From Nocardioides immobilis (GTDB taxonomy: Bacteria; Actinomycetota; Actinomycetes; Propionibacteriales; Nocardioidaceae), in NCBI RefSeq assembly GCF_003515065.1, contig NZ_QXGH01000019.1:1-64000 (forward strand): 64,000 nt of DNA, written 5' to 3'. Each line of letters begins with the position of its first letter. The first letter of the stretch is position 1. Positions 28,219-37,040 of the stretch are shown here, piece after piece. The position numbers and the translations under genes were made by a program. Under the pieces are notes generated by a model that saw nothing but the letters and a program-made list of their open reading frames with translations, searched no databases and had not been told where the DNA came from.

Positions 28219-29711
28219 AGCCGCTCCAGCACCTCTCGCGCGGCCCTCTCCCCCGCGCGAACCGCGCCGTCCATGAAGCCGGACCAGTACGTCGACGTCT
28301 CGGTGCCCGCCCAGTGCACGCGACCGAACGGGCGCCGGATCTCCGAGCCGTGGGTCGAGATCAGTCCGGGACGCGGCAGCGCGATCGGGCCGCCGGTCGT
28401 CCACGGCTCGAGCGTCCAGTCGTGCTCGGTGTACTCGATCGGGCGGAGCGCCTGCTCGCCGAACATCTCCGCGAACCCCTCGAGCACCGCGCGCTTGCGC
28501 TCGGCCCGCGGCAGCCGGCCGTACTGCCTCCAGGTCGAACCTCCGACGAAGGCCAGCAGCACTCCCGGAGCACCTCCGGCCGGGGTGTTGTCGAAGACCA
28601 CCCGGGTCGCGCCCGAGTGCGACAGCCCGGAGCCGGAGAGACCGTCCGCGCGCCAGAACGGCGTCTCGTAGACGGCGTCGCACTTCATCAGCTTGCCCAT
28701 CGGCATGTTCGCCAGCAGGTGGCGGCGGCGCTGCGGGAGCTGCGGGTGCCAGTCGATGTCGAGCACCAGCGGCGGCGGGCACGCCACGATCACGCGCTTG
28801 GCCCTGACGGTGCCGCGGTCGGTGTGGACGTGCGCCCAGCCGTCGCGCTGGACGATCCGTCGCACCGGCGCGCGCAGCGCGACCCGGTCGCCCAGCTCGC
28901 GGGCCATCCGGATCGGGACCATCTGCGATCCGAGCTTGAAGCGGGAGTCCTGGGCGCCGCCCGCCGTACTGGACGAGCGCTCGAACGTGCCGACATTGCT
29001 CTCGTTGCCCGCGGTCGCGATGAACCACGCGAGGAACAGCACCGAGACGTTGCCCGCGTCGGAGCCCCAGCTCGGCTGGAAGTAGCACTTGAGGAGCGAG
29101 TCGGTGTCGGTGGACAGCGTCTGCCGCGCCACCCAGTCCTTGACCGTGATCGCGTCCCACTCAGCGGCCCTCGGATGGTTCCACGGCGCGTCGACGTCGA
29201 TCGCCGCCGCCATGTTGTCGATCCGCACCTGCAGCAGGGCAGCGTCGACGAGGATGCTCGGATCCGGCGGGACGGTCCCGGTGTACGTCGAGCGGTGGCC
29301 GTTCTTGATGTAGACGTTGTCGCCCTCGACGTACTCCTTGAAGGTCTTGACGCCGAGCTGGTCGGCCAGCCGGAGGATCCGGTCCTGGGTCGGGCCGACG
29401 AACGCGCCACCGGCCTCGATCACGCCGCCGGCGCGGAGGTGGTGGTTGAGCACGCGCCCTCCGACCCGGTCGCGGGCCTCGACGACGAGCACCCGCGCGC
29501 CGCGCGCCCGCAGCTTCCGCGCGGCCGACAGTCCGGAGATGCCGGCGCCGACCACGACCGCGTCGACGCGGTCGGGAAGTGCGCCTTGCGAGGTGGCGCC
29601 GTGCGCGGGTGCCGGCGTCCACAACCCGCCTGCCGCGCCTGCCGCTCCTGCCGCACCGGCGGCGACCCCGCCGAGCAGCTGCCGACGACCGAGTCCTGCA
29701 CCCATGTCCAC
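28215..29711 (-). CDS. Tat-exported flavin monoamine oxidase family protein
   Basis: A 496-498 residue FAD-dependent amine oxidase. The N-terminus MGAGLGRRQLLGGVAAGAAG is a Tat signal (RR-QLL). The FAD motifs are VDAVVVGAGISGLSAARKLR and LVVEARDRVGGRVLNHHLRA. The C-terminus FGRVHWAGTETSTYWSGFMD contacts the flavin, and the substrate domain includes EPWTTGGPIALPRPG. A Lys that often contacts flavin N5 is likely in MGKLMKCDAVYETPFW. GTG 29711 could be a leaderless start; ATG 29705 is the alternative, two codons in, with GAGG five bases upstream. A divergent TetR regulator suggests amine-inducible expression. Confidence 0.9.
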   Translation of the reverse strand: MDMGAGLGRRQLLGGVAAGAAGAAGAAGGLWTPAPAHGATSQGALPDRVDAVVVGAGISGLSAARKLRARGARVLVVEARDRVGGRVLNHHLRAGGVIEAGGAFVGPTQDRILRLADQLGVKTFKEYVEGDNVYIKNGHRSTYTGTVPPDPSILVDAALLQVRIDNMAAAIDVDAPWNHPRAAEWDAITVKDWVARQTLSTDTDSLLKCYFQPSWGSDAGNVSVLFLAWFIATAGNESNVGTFERSSSTAGGAQDSRFKLGSQMVPIRMARELGDRVALRAPVRRIVQRDGWAHVHTDRGTVRAKRVIVACPPPLVLDIDWHPQLPQRRRHLLANMPMGKLMKCDAVYETPFWRADGLSGSGLSHSGATRVVFDNTPAGGAPGVLLAFVGGSTWRQYGRLPRAERKRAVLEGFAEMFGEQALRPIEYTEHDWTLEPWTTGGPIALPRPGLISTHGSEIRRPFGRVHWAGTETSTYWSGFMDGAVRAGERAAREVLERL

Positions 29712-29716
29712 CTCGC

Positions 29717-29746
29717 GCTATCAGGTCAGTTGTCCTACTAGGTCAA
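29717..29746 (-). promoter_or_regulatory. Candidate promoter of the amine-oxidase operon
   Basis: On the minus strand TTGACC (29746-29741) is followed after 17-18 bases by TGATAG/GATAGC (29723-29717). Transcription from here would begin at about 29710-29712, on the GTG codon at 29711, predicting a leaderless message. Two GGTCA elements in direct orientation and outer CTATC/GATAG arms lie in the same 40 bp, a possible operator for the divergent TetR protein. Confidence 0.4.
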
Positions 29747-29867
29747 CGATAGGGCAGCCGAGCGGTTACGTCCGGTCCGCGGACAGCTGCTGCCCGGACG
29801 GCGTGATGACGCCGGGGATCGTCGTCGCACCCGTAGGGTGGTCCTGAGAGAGAAGGAGGGCCCGCCC

Positions 29868-30473
29868 ATGGCGCGGATGCCGCTGGCACAGCGACGGCAA
29901 CAGCTCGTCGACGCCGCGATCGCCGTCCTCACCCGCGAGGGGGTCCCCGGGGCCACCACGCGAGCGATCGTGGCCGAGGCCGGCACCTCGTTGAGCGTTT
30001 TCCACTACTGCTTCGACTCCAAGCAGGAGCTGCTCGACGCGGTCATCAAGACCCTCGTCGGCACGACCGTCGACCTCGCCGAGGCATCCTTCGAGGAAGC
30101 AACGACGCGGCAGGAGATGATCCGCGCCGGGCTCGGTGCCTACTGGTCACACGTCGTCGCCAACCCCGACCACCACCTCCTCACCTACGAGCTGACGCAG
30201 TACTGCCTCCGCACGCCCGGATACGCCGCCGTCGCCCGCCAGCAGTACGACCACTACGCCCACGCGTTCATCGCGATCCTCGACGCCCTCGGCGCCGAGC
30301 CGGCCGCTCCCATCGAGGCGATCGGTCGCTACTGCGCGGCGATGATCGACGGCCTGACCCTCGACTGGCTGGTCCGGCGCGACGACCACAGCGCTCGCCA
30401 GGTCCTCGACCTGGTGGCGCGCCACATCGACGAGGTCCTGCTGGTGCCGGAGCCCGCCCGCGCCGATCGGTAG
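29868..30473 (+). CDS. TetR-family transcriptional regulator
   Basis: A 201-residue regulator. The N-terminal HTH is RRQQLVDAAIAVLTREGVPG, ATTRAIVAEAGTSLSVFHYC and FDSKQELLDAV. A C-terminal ligand domain of the TetR_C_6-like type follows (ARQQYDHYAHAFIAILDAL, AMIDGLTLDWLVRRDD). AAGGAGGG precedes the ATG at 29868. It is divergent from the amine oxidase, the expected arrangement for a local repressor. Confidence 0.9.
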   Translation: MARMPLAQRRQQLVDAAIAVLTREGVPGATTRAIVAEAGTSLSVFHYCFDSKQELLDAVIKTLVGTTVDLAEASFEEATTRQEMIRAGLGAYWSHVVANPDHHLLTYELTQYCLRTPGYAAVARQQYDHYAHAFIAILDALGAEPAAPIEAIGRYCAAMIDGLTLDWLVRRDDHSARQVLDLVARHIDEVLLVPEPARADR

Positions 30474-30476
30474 CGA

Positions 30477-31595
30477 TCAGCCTTCGTCCGCGTCGGCGGC
30501 GAAGTCCTCGTTGTGCGTCCCGGGGCGCGGCGCCCACGGCAGCTCCTTGGCCGGCCGTACGACGACCAGCCGGTCGCCGCGCGCCAGCAGGGTCACGACC
30601 GGGTCGAAGTAGCGATAGACCTTCTCGTCGCGGACGACCGCGATCACCTGGTCCGGCAGTGACTGCGGCGGCACGCCGACCTCGTTGACGAGGAGCTCCC
30701 GCTCGGCGACCTCGAGGCCGTCGCCGTAGGTCAGCAGGTCCTCCATCACCGTGCCGAGCGTCGGCGACAGCGTCGACAGGCCGAGCAGACGACCGACGGC
30801 GTCGGCCGAGATGATGACCGAGTCGGCGCCGGACTGCCGGATCAGCGGGGCGTTCTCCTGCTCGCGCACCGCGGCGACGATGAAGGCGTCGGGGTTGAGC
30901 TGACGGACGGTCAGCGTGGCCAGCACGTTGGTGTCGTCCCGGTCGGTGGTGACGATGACCTGGTCGGCCGTGGCGATGCCGGCCCTCCGCAGCACCTCGC
31001 GACGCGTCGCGTCCCCGGTGACCACGGCGAGGTTGTCGGCGTGCGCCTCGGCCAGCGCTTCGGGGCTCGGATCGACGATGATCACGTGGTCGCGATCGAG
31101 CCCGTTGTTGACGAGGGTGTCGACGGCGCTACGGCCCTTGGTGCCATAGCCGATGACGACCACGTGGTGTCCCATGTGCTTCCTCCAACGGGCGATCCTG
31201 AACATCTCGCGCCCGCGCTGCGCGAGCACTTCGAGCGTGGTGCCGATCAACAGCACCAGGAACGCGATGCGGGCGGGGGTGATGACGAAGGCGTTGACCA
31301 GGCGCGCCTGGTCGGACACGGGCGCGATGTCGCCGTACCCGGTCGTGCTGAGCGTGACGGTCGTGTAGTAGATCGCGTCGACCAGCGAGACCGTGCCGTA
31401 CGGGTCGGCCGCCGTCGCGTCGCCGGCGTCGCGGTAGCCACCGCGGTCGATCATCACCAGCAGCACGGTTCCCGCGAGGATGCCGAACGCGGCGAGCAGG
31501 CGCCGGCCCAGCTCCCACCACGGTGACCGGGTGCGTTCCGGGAGCGCGACCAGGCTCGCGCCCTTGCCGGCATCCGGCGACGAAAGGTCGTGCAC
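30477..31595 (-). CDS. Potassium channel with RCK (TrkA-N/TrkA-C) domain
   Basis: A 372-residue channel. Two helices, RRLLAAFGILAGTVLLVMID and LVNAFVITPARIAFLVLLIG, flank a pore with the selectivity filter in YYTTVTLSTTGYGDIAPVSD. The cytoplasmic RCK domain starts with HHVVVIGYGTKGRSAVDTLV (Rossmann), and a TrkA-C-like domain follows (LPDQVIAVVRDEKVYRYFDP). GTG at 31595 lies 11 bases after the stop of the YihY gene. The architecture matches prokaryotic Kch/MthK-type channels gated by ligands in the RCK ring. Confidence 0.9.
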   Translation of the reverse strand: MHDLSSPDAGKGASLVALPERTRSPWWELGRRLLAAFGILAGTVLLVMIDRGGYRDAGDATAADPYGTVSLVDAIYYTTVTLSTTGYGDIAPVSDQARLVNAFVITPARIAFLVLLIGTTLEVLAQRGREMFRIARWRKHMGHHVVVIGYGTKGRSAVDTLVNNGLDRDHVIIVDPSPEALAEAHADNLAVVTGDATRREVLRRAGIATADQVIVTTDRDDTNVLATLTVRQLNPDAFIVAAVREQENAPLIRQSGADSVIISADAVGRLLGLSTLSPTLGTVMEDLLTYGDGLEVAERELLVNEVGVPPQSLPDQVIAVVRDEKVYRYFDPVVTLLARGDRLVVVRPAKELPWAPRPGTHNEDFAADADEG

Positions 31596-31605
31596 AGCCG
31601 CGAGG

Positions 31606-32613
31606 CTAGTCCACGGTCGGTTCGCCGCCGCGCTCCCTCGCCTGCTGCACGCGGTTGCGCAGCCGCGCGACCAGCTCGCGCCTCGCCCGGGTGGTGGTGT
31701 CCTGGGGGAAGACGGTGTCGAACGCGGCGTTGACCGCGGCACCGATGAGTACGGCGAGCGCGACGATGTAGAGCCACAGCAGGATCGCGATCGGGGCGGC
31801 GAGCGGGCCGTAGATGGACCGGGAGTCCGTGGCGGTCACCGTGATCACCCAGCGCAGCAGGTAGGAGCCGAGGATCCAGGCGACCAGCGCGAACGTCGCT
31901 CCGGGCAGGTTGAAGCTCCAGTTCGTCCGGACCGGCACGGACACGTGGTAGAGCGTCGCCAGGAAGCAGATGCAGATGACGACGACCGTGGGCCAGTAGA
32001 ACTCCATCAGGAAGTCGGCCCGGTTCGGCAGCCAGTCTCGGACCAGGGTCGGCCCGGCCACGACGAGCGGGATCGAGATCGCCCCGGTGATCAGCGCGAG
32101 GATGTAGAGCACGAAGGACAGTGCCCGGGTCTTGACGATGCCGCGGTGCCCGCCGAGCCCGTGCATGATCGTGATGGTGTCGACGAAGACGTTGAGCGCC
32201 CGCGAGCCCGACCACAGGGCGAGCACGAAGCCGACCGAGATGACGTCGAACCGGCCGCCCTTGAGCACCTGGTTCAGCGTCGGCTCGATGACCTGGTTGA
32301 CGGCCCGGTCGGTGAGGAACGTCGAGAACAGGTCGATGACCGCCTCGCGGATGTCCTGGATCTGCGCGGCGCTGAAGTTGTCCGAGACGTAGCCGACCCC
32401 TCCGATGAGGGCGAAGATCAGCGGCGGCACGGAGAGTACGGCGAAGAACGCCCCCTCGGCCGCCAGCCCGGTGACGCGGTGCTTGAGGCAGGCCCCGACG
32501 GTGGTGACGATCAGCCGCCAGAGGAGGTGGAGGACCCGCTGGAGCAGCGTGCGGTCGGCTGGGGTCCCGTCCGTCGCGGCAGCCGCGGACTTCCCCGCAT
32601 CCTCAGCCTCCAC
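31606..32613 (-). CDS. YihY/BrkB-family membrane protein
   Basis: A 335-residue inner-membrane protein with about six helices and the family pattern GLAAEGAFFAVLSVPPLIFA, LWSGSRALNVFVDTITIMHG, LPNRADFLMEFYWPTVVVIC, FALVAWILGSYLLRWVI and SIYGPLAAPIAILLWLYIVA. Once named RNase BN or virulence factor BrkB; neither role is supported for the family as a whole. It is upstream of and close to the potassium channel gene, with a 10-base gap. Confidence 0.9.
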   Translation of the reverse strand: MEAEDAGKSAAAATDGTPADRTLLQRVLHLLWRLIVTTVGACLKHRVTGLAAEGAFFAVLSVPPLIFALIGGVGYVSDNFSAAQIQDIREAVIDLFSTFLTDRAVNQVIEPTLNQVLKGGRFDVISVGFVLALWSGSRALNVFVDTITIMHGLGGHRGIVKTRALSFVLYILALITGAISIPLVVAGPTLVRDWLPNRADFLMEFYWPTVVVICICFLATLYHVSVPVRTNWSFNLPGATFALVAWILGSYLLRWVITVTATDSRSIYGPLAAPIAILLWLYIVALAVLIGAAVNAAFDTVFPQDTTTRARRELVARLRNRVQQARERGGEPTVD

Positions 32614-32635
32614 GGCGCCAACCGTAGACCCACGC

Positions 32636-32680
32636 GACGCCGGGAGCCGTCACCACTCGCGTGGTGGGGCTCCCGGCGTC
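32636..32680 (-). terminator. Strong hairpin terminator after dctA
   Basis: A near-perfect stem: GACGCCGGGAGCC at 32636-32648 pairs with GGCTCCCGGCGTC at 32668-32680 (13 bp), continued inside by CACCAC/GTGGTG with a TCGC loop. It begins 16 bases after the dctA stop, in the gap before the YihY gene. There is no U-tract, as is common for high-GC actinobacterial terminators. Confidence 0.8.
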
Positions 32681-32695
32681 CTACGGGTCACACGG

Positions 32696-34090
32696 TCACA
32701 CCAGGGCTGGCTCCTTCTCCGACGGAGCGCTCGCGGTCTCCTCGGGCGCGGGACCGTGGTCGTCGACCATCGTCGTCTCGTCGAACGGGTCGTCGCCGGC
32801 GAGCACCCGGTCGAACTGGGTGCGGTCCAGACCGCCGGTCCAGGAGCCGATCAGGACCGTGGCCACGGCGTTGCCGGCGAAGTTGGTCAGCGCGCGGCAC
32901 TCCGACATGAACCGGTCGATCCCGACGATCAGGCCGACGCCGTCGACGAGCTCGGGGCGGTGCGAGCTCAGGCCACCGGCCAGGGTCGCCATGCCGGCAC
33001 CGGTGACGCCCGCGGCGCCCTTCGACGCGATCATCATGAAGAGCAGCAGCGAGAGCTGCTCGCCGATCGACAGCGGGGCGCCCATGGCCGAGGCGATGAA
33101 CAGCGAGGCCATCGTCAGGTAGATCGCGGTGCCGTCCAGGTTGAACGAGTAGCCGGTCGGGACTACGACGCCCACGGTCGGCTTGTCGACGCCGGCGTGC
33201 TCCATCTTGGCGATCAGGCGCGGCAGTGCCGACTCCGAGGAGGACGTCGAGAGGATCAGCAGGAACTCGCGGCCGAGGTAGCGCAGCAGCGAGAAGAGGT
33301 TGATGCCGGTGGCCAGCTTGAGGAGCGCGCCGAGGATGACGAACACGAACAGCGCGCAGGTCACGTAGAAGCCGATCATCAGCACAGCCAGGCTCTTCAG
33401 GGCGTCCACGCCGGTCTCGCCGACGACGCCGGCGATCGCGCCGAACGCGCCGACCGGCGCCAGCCACATGATCATCGCGAGGACGCGGAACACCAGCCGC
33501 TGGATGTGCCCGACGCCCCGGAGGACCGGCTCACCCGCGGAGCCCATCGCCTGCACGGCGAAGCCGACCAGCAGCGCGATGAGGAGCGTCTGCAGCACCT
33601 CACCGGACGTGAGGGCCGACAGCATCGAGTCCGGCACGATGCCGAGCAGGAAGTCCGTCGTGCTCGCGTGGCCGGTCTCCGCGGCCTGCTCCGCGCCGGC
33701 GGACGCGGTCTCCTCGGTGATGTTGAGGCCCGCTCCCGGGTTCAGCACGTTGCCGACGAGGAGGCCGATGCCGAGCGCCGCCGTCGACATCACGACGAAG
33801 TACAGCATCGCGAGCCCGCCGACCTTGCCGACCCGGGCCGCACTGCGGACCGATCCGACGCCGAGCACGATCGTGCAGAAGATGACCGGCTGGATCATCA
33901 TCTTGATCAGTGCCACGAACGCCTGCCCGAGCGGCTTGAGCTCGACCGCGAAGGCCGGCGCGACCATCCCGACCGCGATGCCGGCGGCGACGGCGCCGAT
34001 GACGGCGAGGTAGAGGTAGTGGGTTCGGTCCCGGCGGGCCCGCTTGCCCGCTGGCGGGGTGGTGACCCCGTTGGTAGTGGCGCTGCTCAT
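32696..34090 (-). CDS. dctA: C4-dicarboxylate:cation symporter
   Basis: A 464-residue transporter of the DAACS family. Signatures are the first hairpin serine motif LLILSTSSSESALPRLIAKM, VVPTGYSFNLDGTAIYLTMA, MMIASKGAAGVTGAGMATLA and GIDRFMSECRALTNFAGNAV, which with its Arg and Asn sites is typical of DctA rather than glutamate carriers. Succinate, fumarate and malate are the expected substrates. It is divergent from a DcuS/DcuR-like two-component pair across an inverted repeat, a classical layout for regulated dicarboxylate uptake. A hairpin terminator follows. Confidence 0.94.
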   Translation of the reverse strand: MSSATTNGVTTPPAGKRARRDRTHYLYLAVIGAVAAGIAVGMVAPAFAVELKPLGQAFVALIKMMIQPVIFCTIVLGVGSVRSAARVGKVGGLAMLYFVVMSTAALGIGLLVGNVLNPGAGLNITEETASAGAEQAAETGHASTTDFLLGIVPDSMLSALTSGEVLQTLLIALLVGFAVQAMGSAGEPVLRGVGHIQRLVFRVLAMIMWLAPVGAFGAIAGVVGETGVDALKSLAVLMIGFYVTCALFVFVILGALLKLATGINLFSLLRYLGREFLLILSTSSSESALPRLIAKMEHAGVDKPTVGVVVPTGYSFNLDGTAIYLTMASLFIASAMGAPLSIGEQLSLLLFMMIASKGAAGVTGAGMATLAGGLSSHRPELVDGVGLIVGIDRFMSECRALTNFAGNAVATVLIGSWTGGLDRTQFDRVLAGDDPFDETTMVDDHGPAPEETASAPSEKEPALV

Positions 34091-34168
34091 CGTTGACCTC
34101 CTGGGGGATGCCGGCGGACCCGGCTTGCCCCCCGACCATCCCGGCCCGGGTGACCTGCGTCACCGTTG

Positions 34169-34204
34169 CGTTCGTTGTGTTCGTGACGCACGCCACAACG
34201 AACG
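34169..34204. promoter_or_regulatory. 11-bp inverted repeat between dctA and the two-component system
   Basis: CGTTCGTTGTG at 34169-34179 is perfectly inverted as CACAACGAACG at 34194-34204, with a 14-bp spacer. A smaller repeat GTGAC-CTGC-GTCAC lies next to it at 34150-34163. The block fills the 139-bp divergent promoter region and is the best candidate for the binding site of the adjacent response regulator. Confidence 0.6.
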
Positions 34205-34229
34205 GCCGCGGCTGCGCGAGAATGCCGGT

Positions 34230-35825
34230 GTGCGTCGCCCTCGCCCCCTCGCCGGTCTCTCGGTCGCCCGGCAGATCCTGCTGCTGCAGGTCGGCGTGGT
34301 CGTCGTCCTCGTCGCGACGGCGATCGGCCTGACGGCGTACGACGCGCGCCGCGACGCCCGCGACCACGCGACGGACCGGGCCGTCGCTGTCGCCCAGGCG
34401 GTTGCCGACGCCCCCACCGTGCGGGAAGCCGTCGCATCACCCGATCCCACGGCAGTCCTCCAGCCGTACGCCGAGCAGGTGCGCGCCGACACCGACACCG
34501 ACTTCGTCGTCGTGATGAACCTCGACCGGATCCGCTACACGCACCCGGACCCCGAGAACATCGGCAAGCCGTTCATCGGCGATCTCGGCGGCGCGCCCGA
34601 GGGCAGGGTCTTCACCCAGGAGGCAACCGGCACCCTCGGGCCGTCGGTGCGTGCCGTCGTCCCGGTCCGTGACGGCGACGAGGTGGTGGCGCTGGTGTCG
34701 GTCGGCATCACGATCAGCGACATCGACCGCGCGCTCCGTCGCGACGTGCTGGTGATCCTGCTGTGCGCCGGCGCGGTCCTCGCCCTGGGCCTGGCCGCGG
34801 CGGGCCTGGTCAGCCGACGTCTCCGGCGGATGACCCACGGGATGGGCGAGCGCGAGATCGCGCGGATGTACGAGTACTTCTCCGCCGTGCTCCACGCCGT
34901 CCGGGAGGGCCTGCTGCTCCTCGACCTGGACGGCCGGGTGGAGCTGGTGAACGACGAGGCGCGGCGCCTGCTCGACCTGCCCGACGACGTCATCGGCCGG
35001 CCGGTCGCCGACCTCGGCCTGGCCCCCGGACTGGTCGCCGCTGCGCTGGGCCGGACCGCGGAGTCCGACGACCTCTACCTCGCCGGCGACCGGATGCTGG
35101 TCGTCTCGACCGCCCCCGCGCTCTGGGAGGGCCGCGAGGTCGGCTCGGTGGTGAGCCTGCGCGACCACACCGAGCTGCGCTCGGTCACCGGCGAGCTCGA
35201 CCTGGTCCGACGGCTCACCGAGTCGCTCCGCTCCCAGAACCACGAGGCCGCGAACCGGCTGCACACCGTGGTGTCCCTCATCGAGATGGGGCGGCCCGAG
35301 GAGGCGGTCGACTTCGCCACCGAGGAGCTCCAGGTCGCCCAGCTGCTGGCCGACCGCGTGGTGGGTGCCGTCGACGACCCGGTCGTGGCCGCGCTCCTGC
35401 TCGGGAAGTCCGCGGAGGCGGCCGAGCGCGGCATCGACCTCGCCGTGACCGGGAGCGTCTCCGACACCGGCACGCTCCCCCGCCGCGACCTGGTCACCGT
35501 GCTCGGCAACCTGGTCGACAACGCCTTCGAGGCCGTGGCGGACTCCTCCGGTGACGAGCGGCGGGTCACCGTCCACCTGGAGCGCCACGACGGGGTGCTG
35601 ACGATCGAGGTCGAGGACAGCGGTGCCGGGCTCGACGAGGAGGACGCAGCGCGGGTCCTCGACCGCGGTTGGACGACCAAGGCCGCGCCCGGATCAGGTC
35701 GCGGCCTCGGGCTCGCGCTCGTCGTACAGGTCGCGCGACGGCACGACGGCGACGTGACGATCGGCCGGTCGTCCCTCGGCGGCGCACGGTTCACCGTCGT
35801 GCTGCGTGACCAGGAGTCCGGATGA
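34230..35825 (+). CDS. DcuS/CitA-like sensor histidine kinase
   Basis: A 531-residue kinase. Helix 1 is ARQILLLQVGVVVVLVATAI. A periplasmic PAS/PDC sensor follows at about 40-175 with DFVVVMNLDRIRYTHPDPEN and GTLGPSVRAVVPVRDGDEVV, a pattern shared with citrate and C4-dicarboxylate sensors. Helix 2 is VLVILLCAGAVLALGLAAAG, then a cytoplasmic PAS, a SPOB_a-type dimer box with the phospho-His in LRSQNHEAANRLHTVVSLIE, and HATPase_c (LGNLVDNAFEAVADSSGDER, GRGLGLALVVQVARRHDGDV). The GTG at 34230 has GAGAAT ending six bases upstream, suggesting a leaderless start. It senses external dicarboxylates by inference from dctA. Confidence 0.92.
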   Translation: MRRPRPLAGLSVARQILLLQVGVVVVLVATAIGLTAYDARRDARDHATDRAVAVAQAVADAPTVREAVASPDPTAVLQPYAEQVRADTDTDFVVVMNLDRIRYTHPDPENIGKPFIGDLGGAPEGRVFTQEATGTLGPSVRAVVPVRDGDEVVALVSVGITISDIDRALRRDVLVILLCAGAVLALGLAAAGLVSRRLRRMTHGMGEREIARMYEYFSAVLHAVREGLLLLDLDGRVELVNDEARRLLDLPDDVIGRPVADLGLAPGLVAAALGRTAESDDLYLAGDRMLVVSTAPALWEGREVGSVVSLRDHTELRSVTGELDLVRRLTESLRSQNHEAANRLHTVVSLIEMGRPEEAVDFATEELQVAQLLADRVVGAVDDPVVAALLLGKSAEAAERGIDLAVTGSVSDTGTLPRRDLVTVLGNLVDNAFEAVADSSGDERRVTVHLERHDGVLTIEVEDSGAGLDEEDAARVLDRGWTTKAAPGSGRGLGLALVVQVARRHDGDVTIGRSSLGGARFTVVLRDQESG

Positions 35826-36514
35826 CCGTGCGGGTGCTGGTCGTCGAGGACGAGGTGCGCGTCGCCGAGGCGCATGCGTCGTACGTCGGCCGCGTGCCCG
35901 GGTTCGAGGTCGCCGGTGTCGCGCACTCGGTTGCGGACACGATGCGGATCCTCGACGCGGAGCGCGGCCGCGGCCGGCCGGTCGACCTGCTGCTGCTCGA
36001 CATGAACCTCCCCGACGGCCACGGCCTCGGGCTGCTGACGGGCGTCCGCGGTGCCGGCCACCTCTGCGACGTGATCGCCGTGACCGCAGCCCGCGACACC
36101 GACGTCGTGCGGCACGCCGTCGCCCAGGGCGTCGTGCTCTACCTGCTGAAGCCGTTCACGTTCGCGACGTTCCGGTCGAAGCTGGAGCAGTACGCCGCCT
36201 ACCGCGACCACCTCGCCTCGTCCCCCCGCGAGGTCGTCCAGGACGAGGTCGACCGCCTGCTCGGCTCGCTCCGCCCGACGGGCACCACGCCGCTGCCGAA
36301 GGGGATGAGCGCGGAGACCCTCCAGGACGTGACGTCGGCAGTCCGCTCCGCCGCTGCCGGCCTGTCCGCGAGCGAGGCCGCGGCGATCGTCGGGATCTCC
36401 CGGGTCACCGCCCGGCGCTACCTCGAGCACCTCGCCGGGACCGGGCTGGCCGACCGGCAGCCGCGGTACAGCGGTGGCGGCGGCCGCCCCGAGGTCGCCT
36501 ACCTCTGGCGCTGA
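35822..36514 (+). CDS. CitB/DcuR-like response regulator
   Basis: A 230-residue regulator. The receiver domain has VRVLVVEDEVRVAEAHASYV, phospho-Asp60 in LLLLDMNLPDGHG and the Lys in YLLKPFTFATFRSKLEQYAA. The linker and C-terminal HTH (GLSASEAAAIVGISRVTARR then YLEHLAGTGLADRQPRYSGG) match the DcuR/DctR/CitB family. Four-base overlap with the kinase. Its likely target is dctA, through the inverted repeat upstream. Confidence 0.93.
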   Translation: MTVRVLVVEDEVRVAEAHASYVGRVPGFEVAGVAHSVADTMRILDAERGRGRPVDLLLLDMNLPDGHGLGLLTGVRGAGHLCDVIAVTAARDTDVVRHAVAQGVVLYLLKPFTFATFRSKLEQYAAYRDHLASSPREVVQDEVDRLLGSLRPTGTTPLPKGMSAETLQDVTSAVRSAAAGLSASEAAAIVGISRVTARRYLEHLAGTGLADRQPRYSGGGGRPEVAYLWR

Positions 36515-36592
36515 CCTGCGGGCGGGCAGGTTTATCCACAGGTCGGCGGCAGGGGTCTCCCGCGCCCGGGTCGAAACGAACACGATGGCGCC

Positions 36593-37033
36593 ATGAACAG
36601 CTCATCTCGGGAGCCCTTCTCCCCCGTCCTCGCGACCGACGCCGACGTCACCACCATGTGGCGGACCATCATCAACCCGCTCGGCTGGCACACCTGGCGG
36701 GTGTACTTCATGCTCGTCGATCCGGACGGTCACCCGCATCCGCAGCTGGTCGAGGTCGACGAGATGCCCGAGACGTTCGACAGCGAGGACGCCGTCCGCT
36801 TCGTGGAGTTCCTGTCGATGCTCGCCGACGACCTCGGCGGCGACTCCTGCAGCGTCGCACTGATGTTCGCGCGCCCGGGCGACGGCGGCCTTTCCGACGG
36901 CGACCGCGCCCTGTGCTGCGAGCTCTACGCCGCCGCGAAGGACGCAGGCCTCCGGCTCGAGCTGCTCCACGTCGCCACCGACACGGCGATCACCCCTGCG
37001 CCGATGGACGAGGTGCTCCCCCGGACGGCATAG
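36593..37033 (+). CDS. Conserved hypothetical protein
   Basis: A 146-residue soluble protein I cannot assign. It shows TTMWRTIINPLGWHTWRVYF, DGHPHPQLVEVDEMPETFDS, DAVRFVEFLSMLADDLGGDS and CSVALMFARPGDGGLSDGDR, an alternating alpha/beta pattern faintly like a RadC/JAB or ACT-like fold. CACGAT at 36581-36586 ends six bases before the ATG, again predicting a leaderless message. TTATCCACA, a DnaA-box-like word, lies at 36532-36540 upstream. Eight bases separate it from the methyltransferase gene. Confidence 0.6.
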   Translation: MNSSSREPFSPVLATDADVTTMWRTIINPLGWHTWRVYFMLVDPDGHPHPQLVEVDEMPETFDSEDAVRFVEFLSMLADDLGGDSCSVALMFARPGDGGLSDGDRALCCELYAAAKDAGLRLELLHVATDTAITPAPMDEVLPRTA

Positions 37034-37040
37034 TCCTGGG

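Noticed and set aside
36532..36540. TTATCCACA, a perfect DnaA-box word
   Set aside because: A single copy with no AT-rich region, no second box and no dnaA/dnaN nearby; not an origin.
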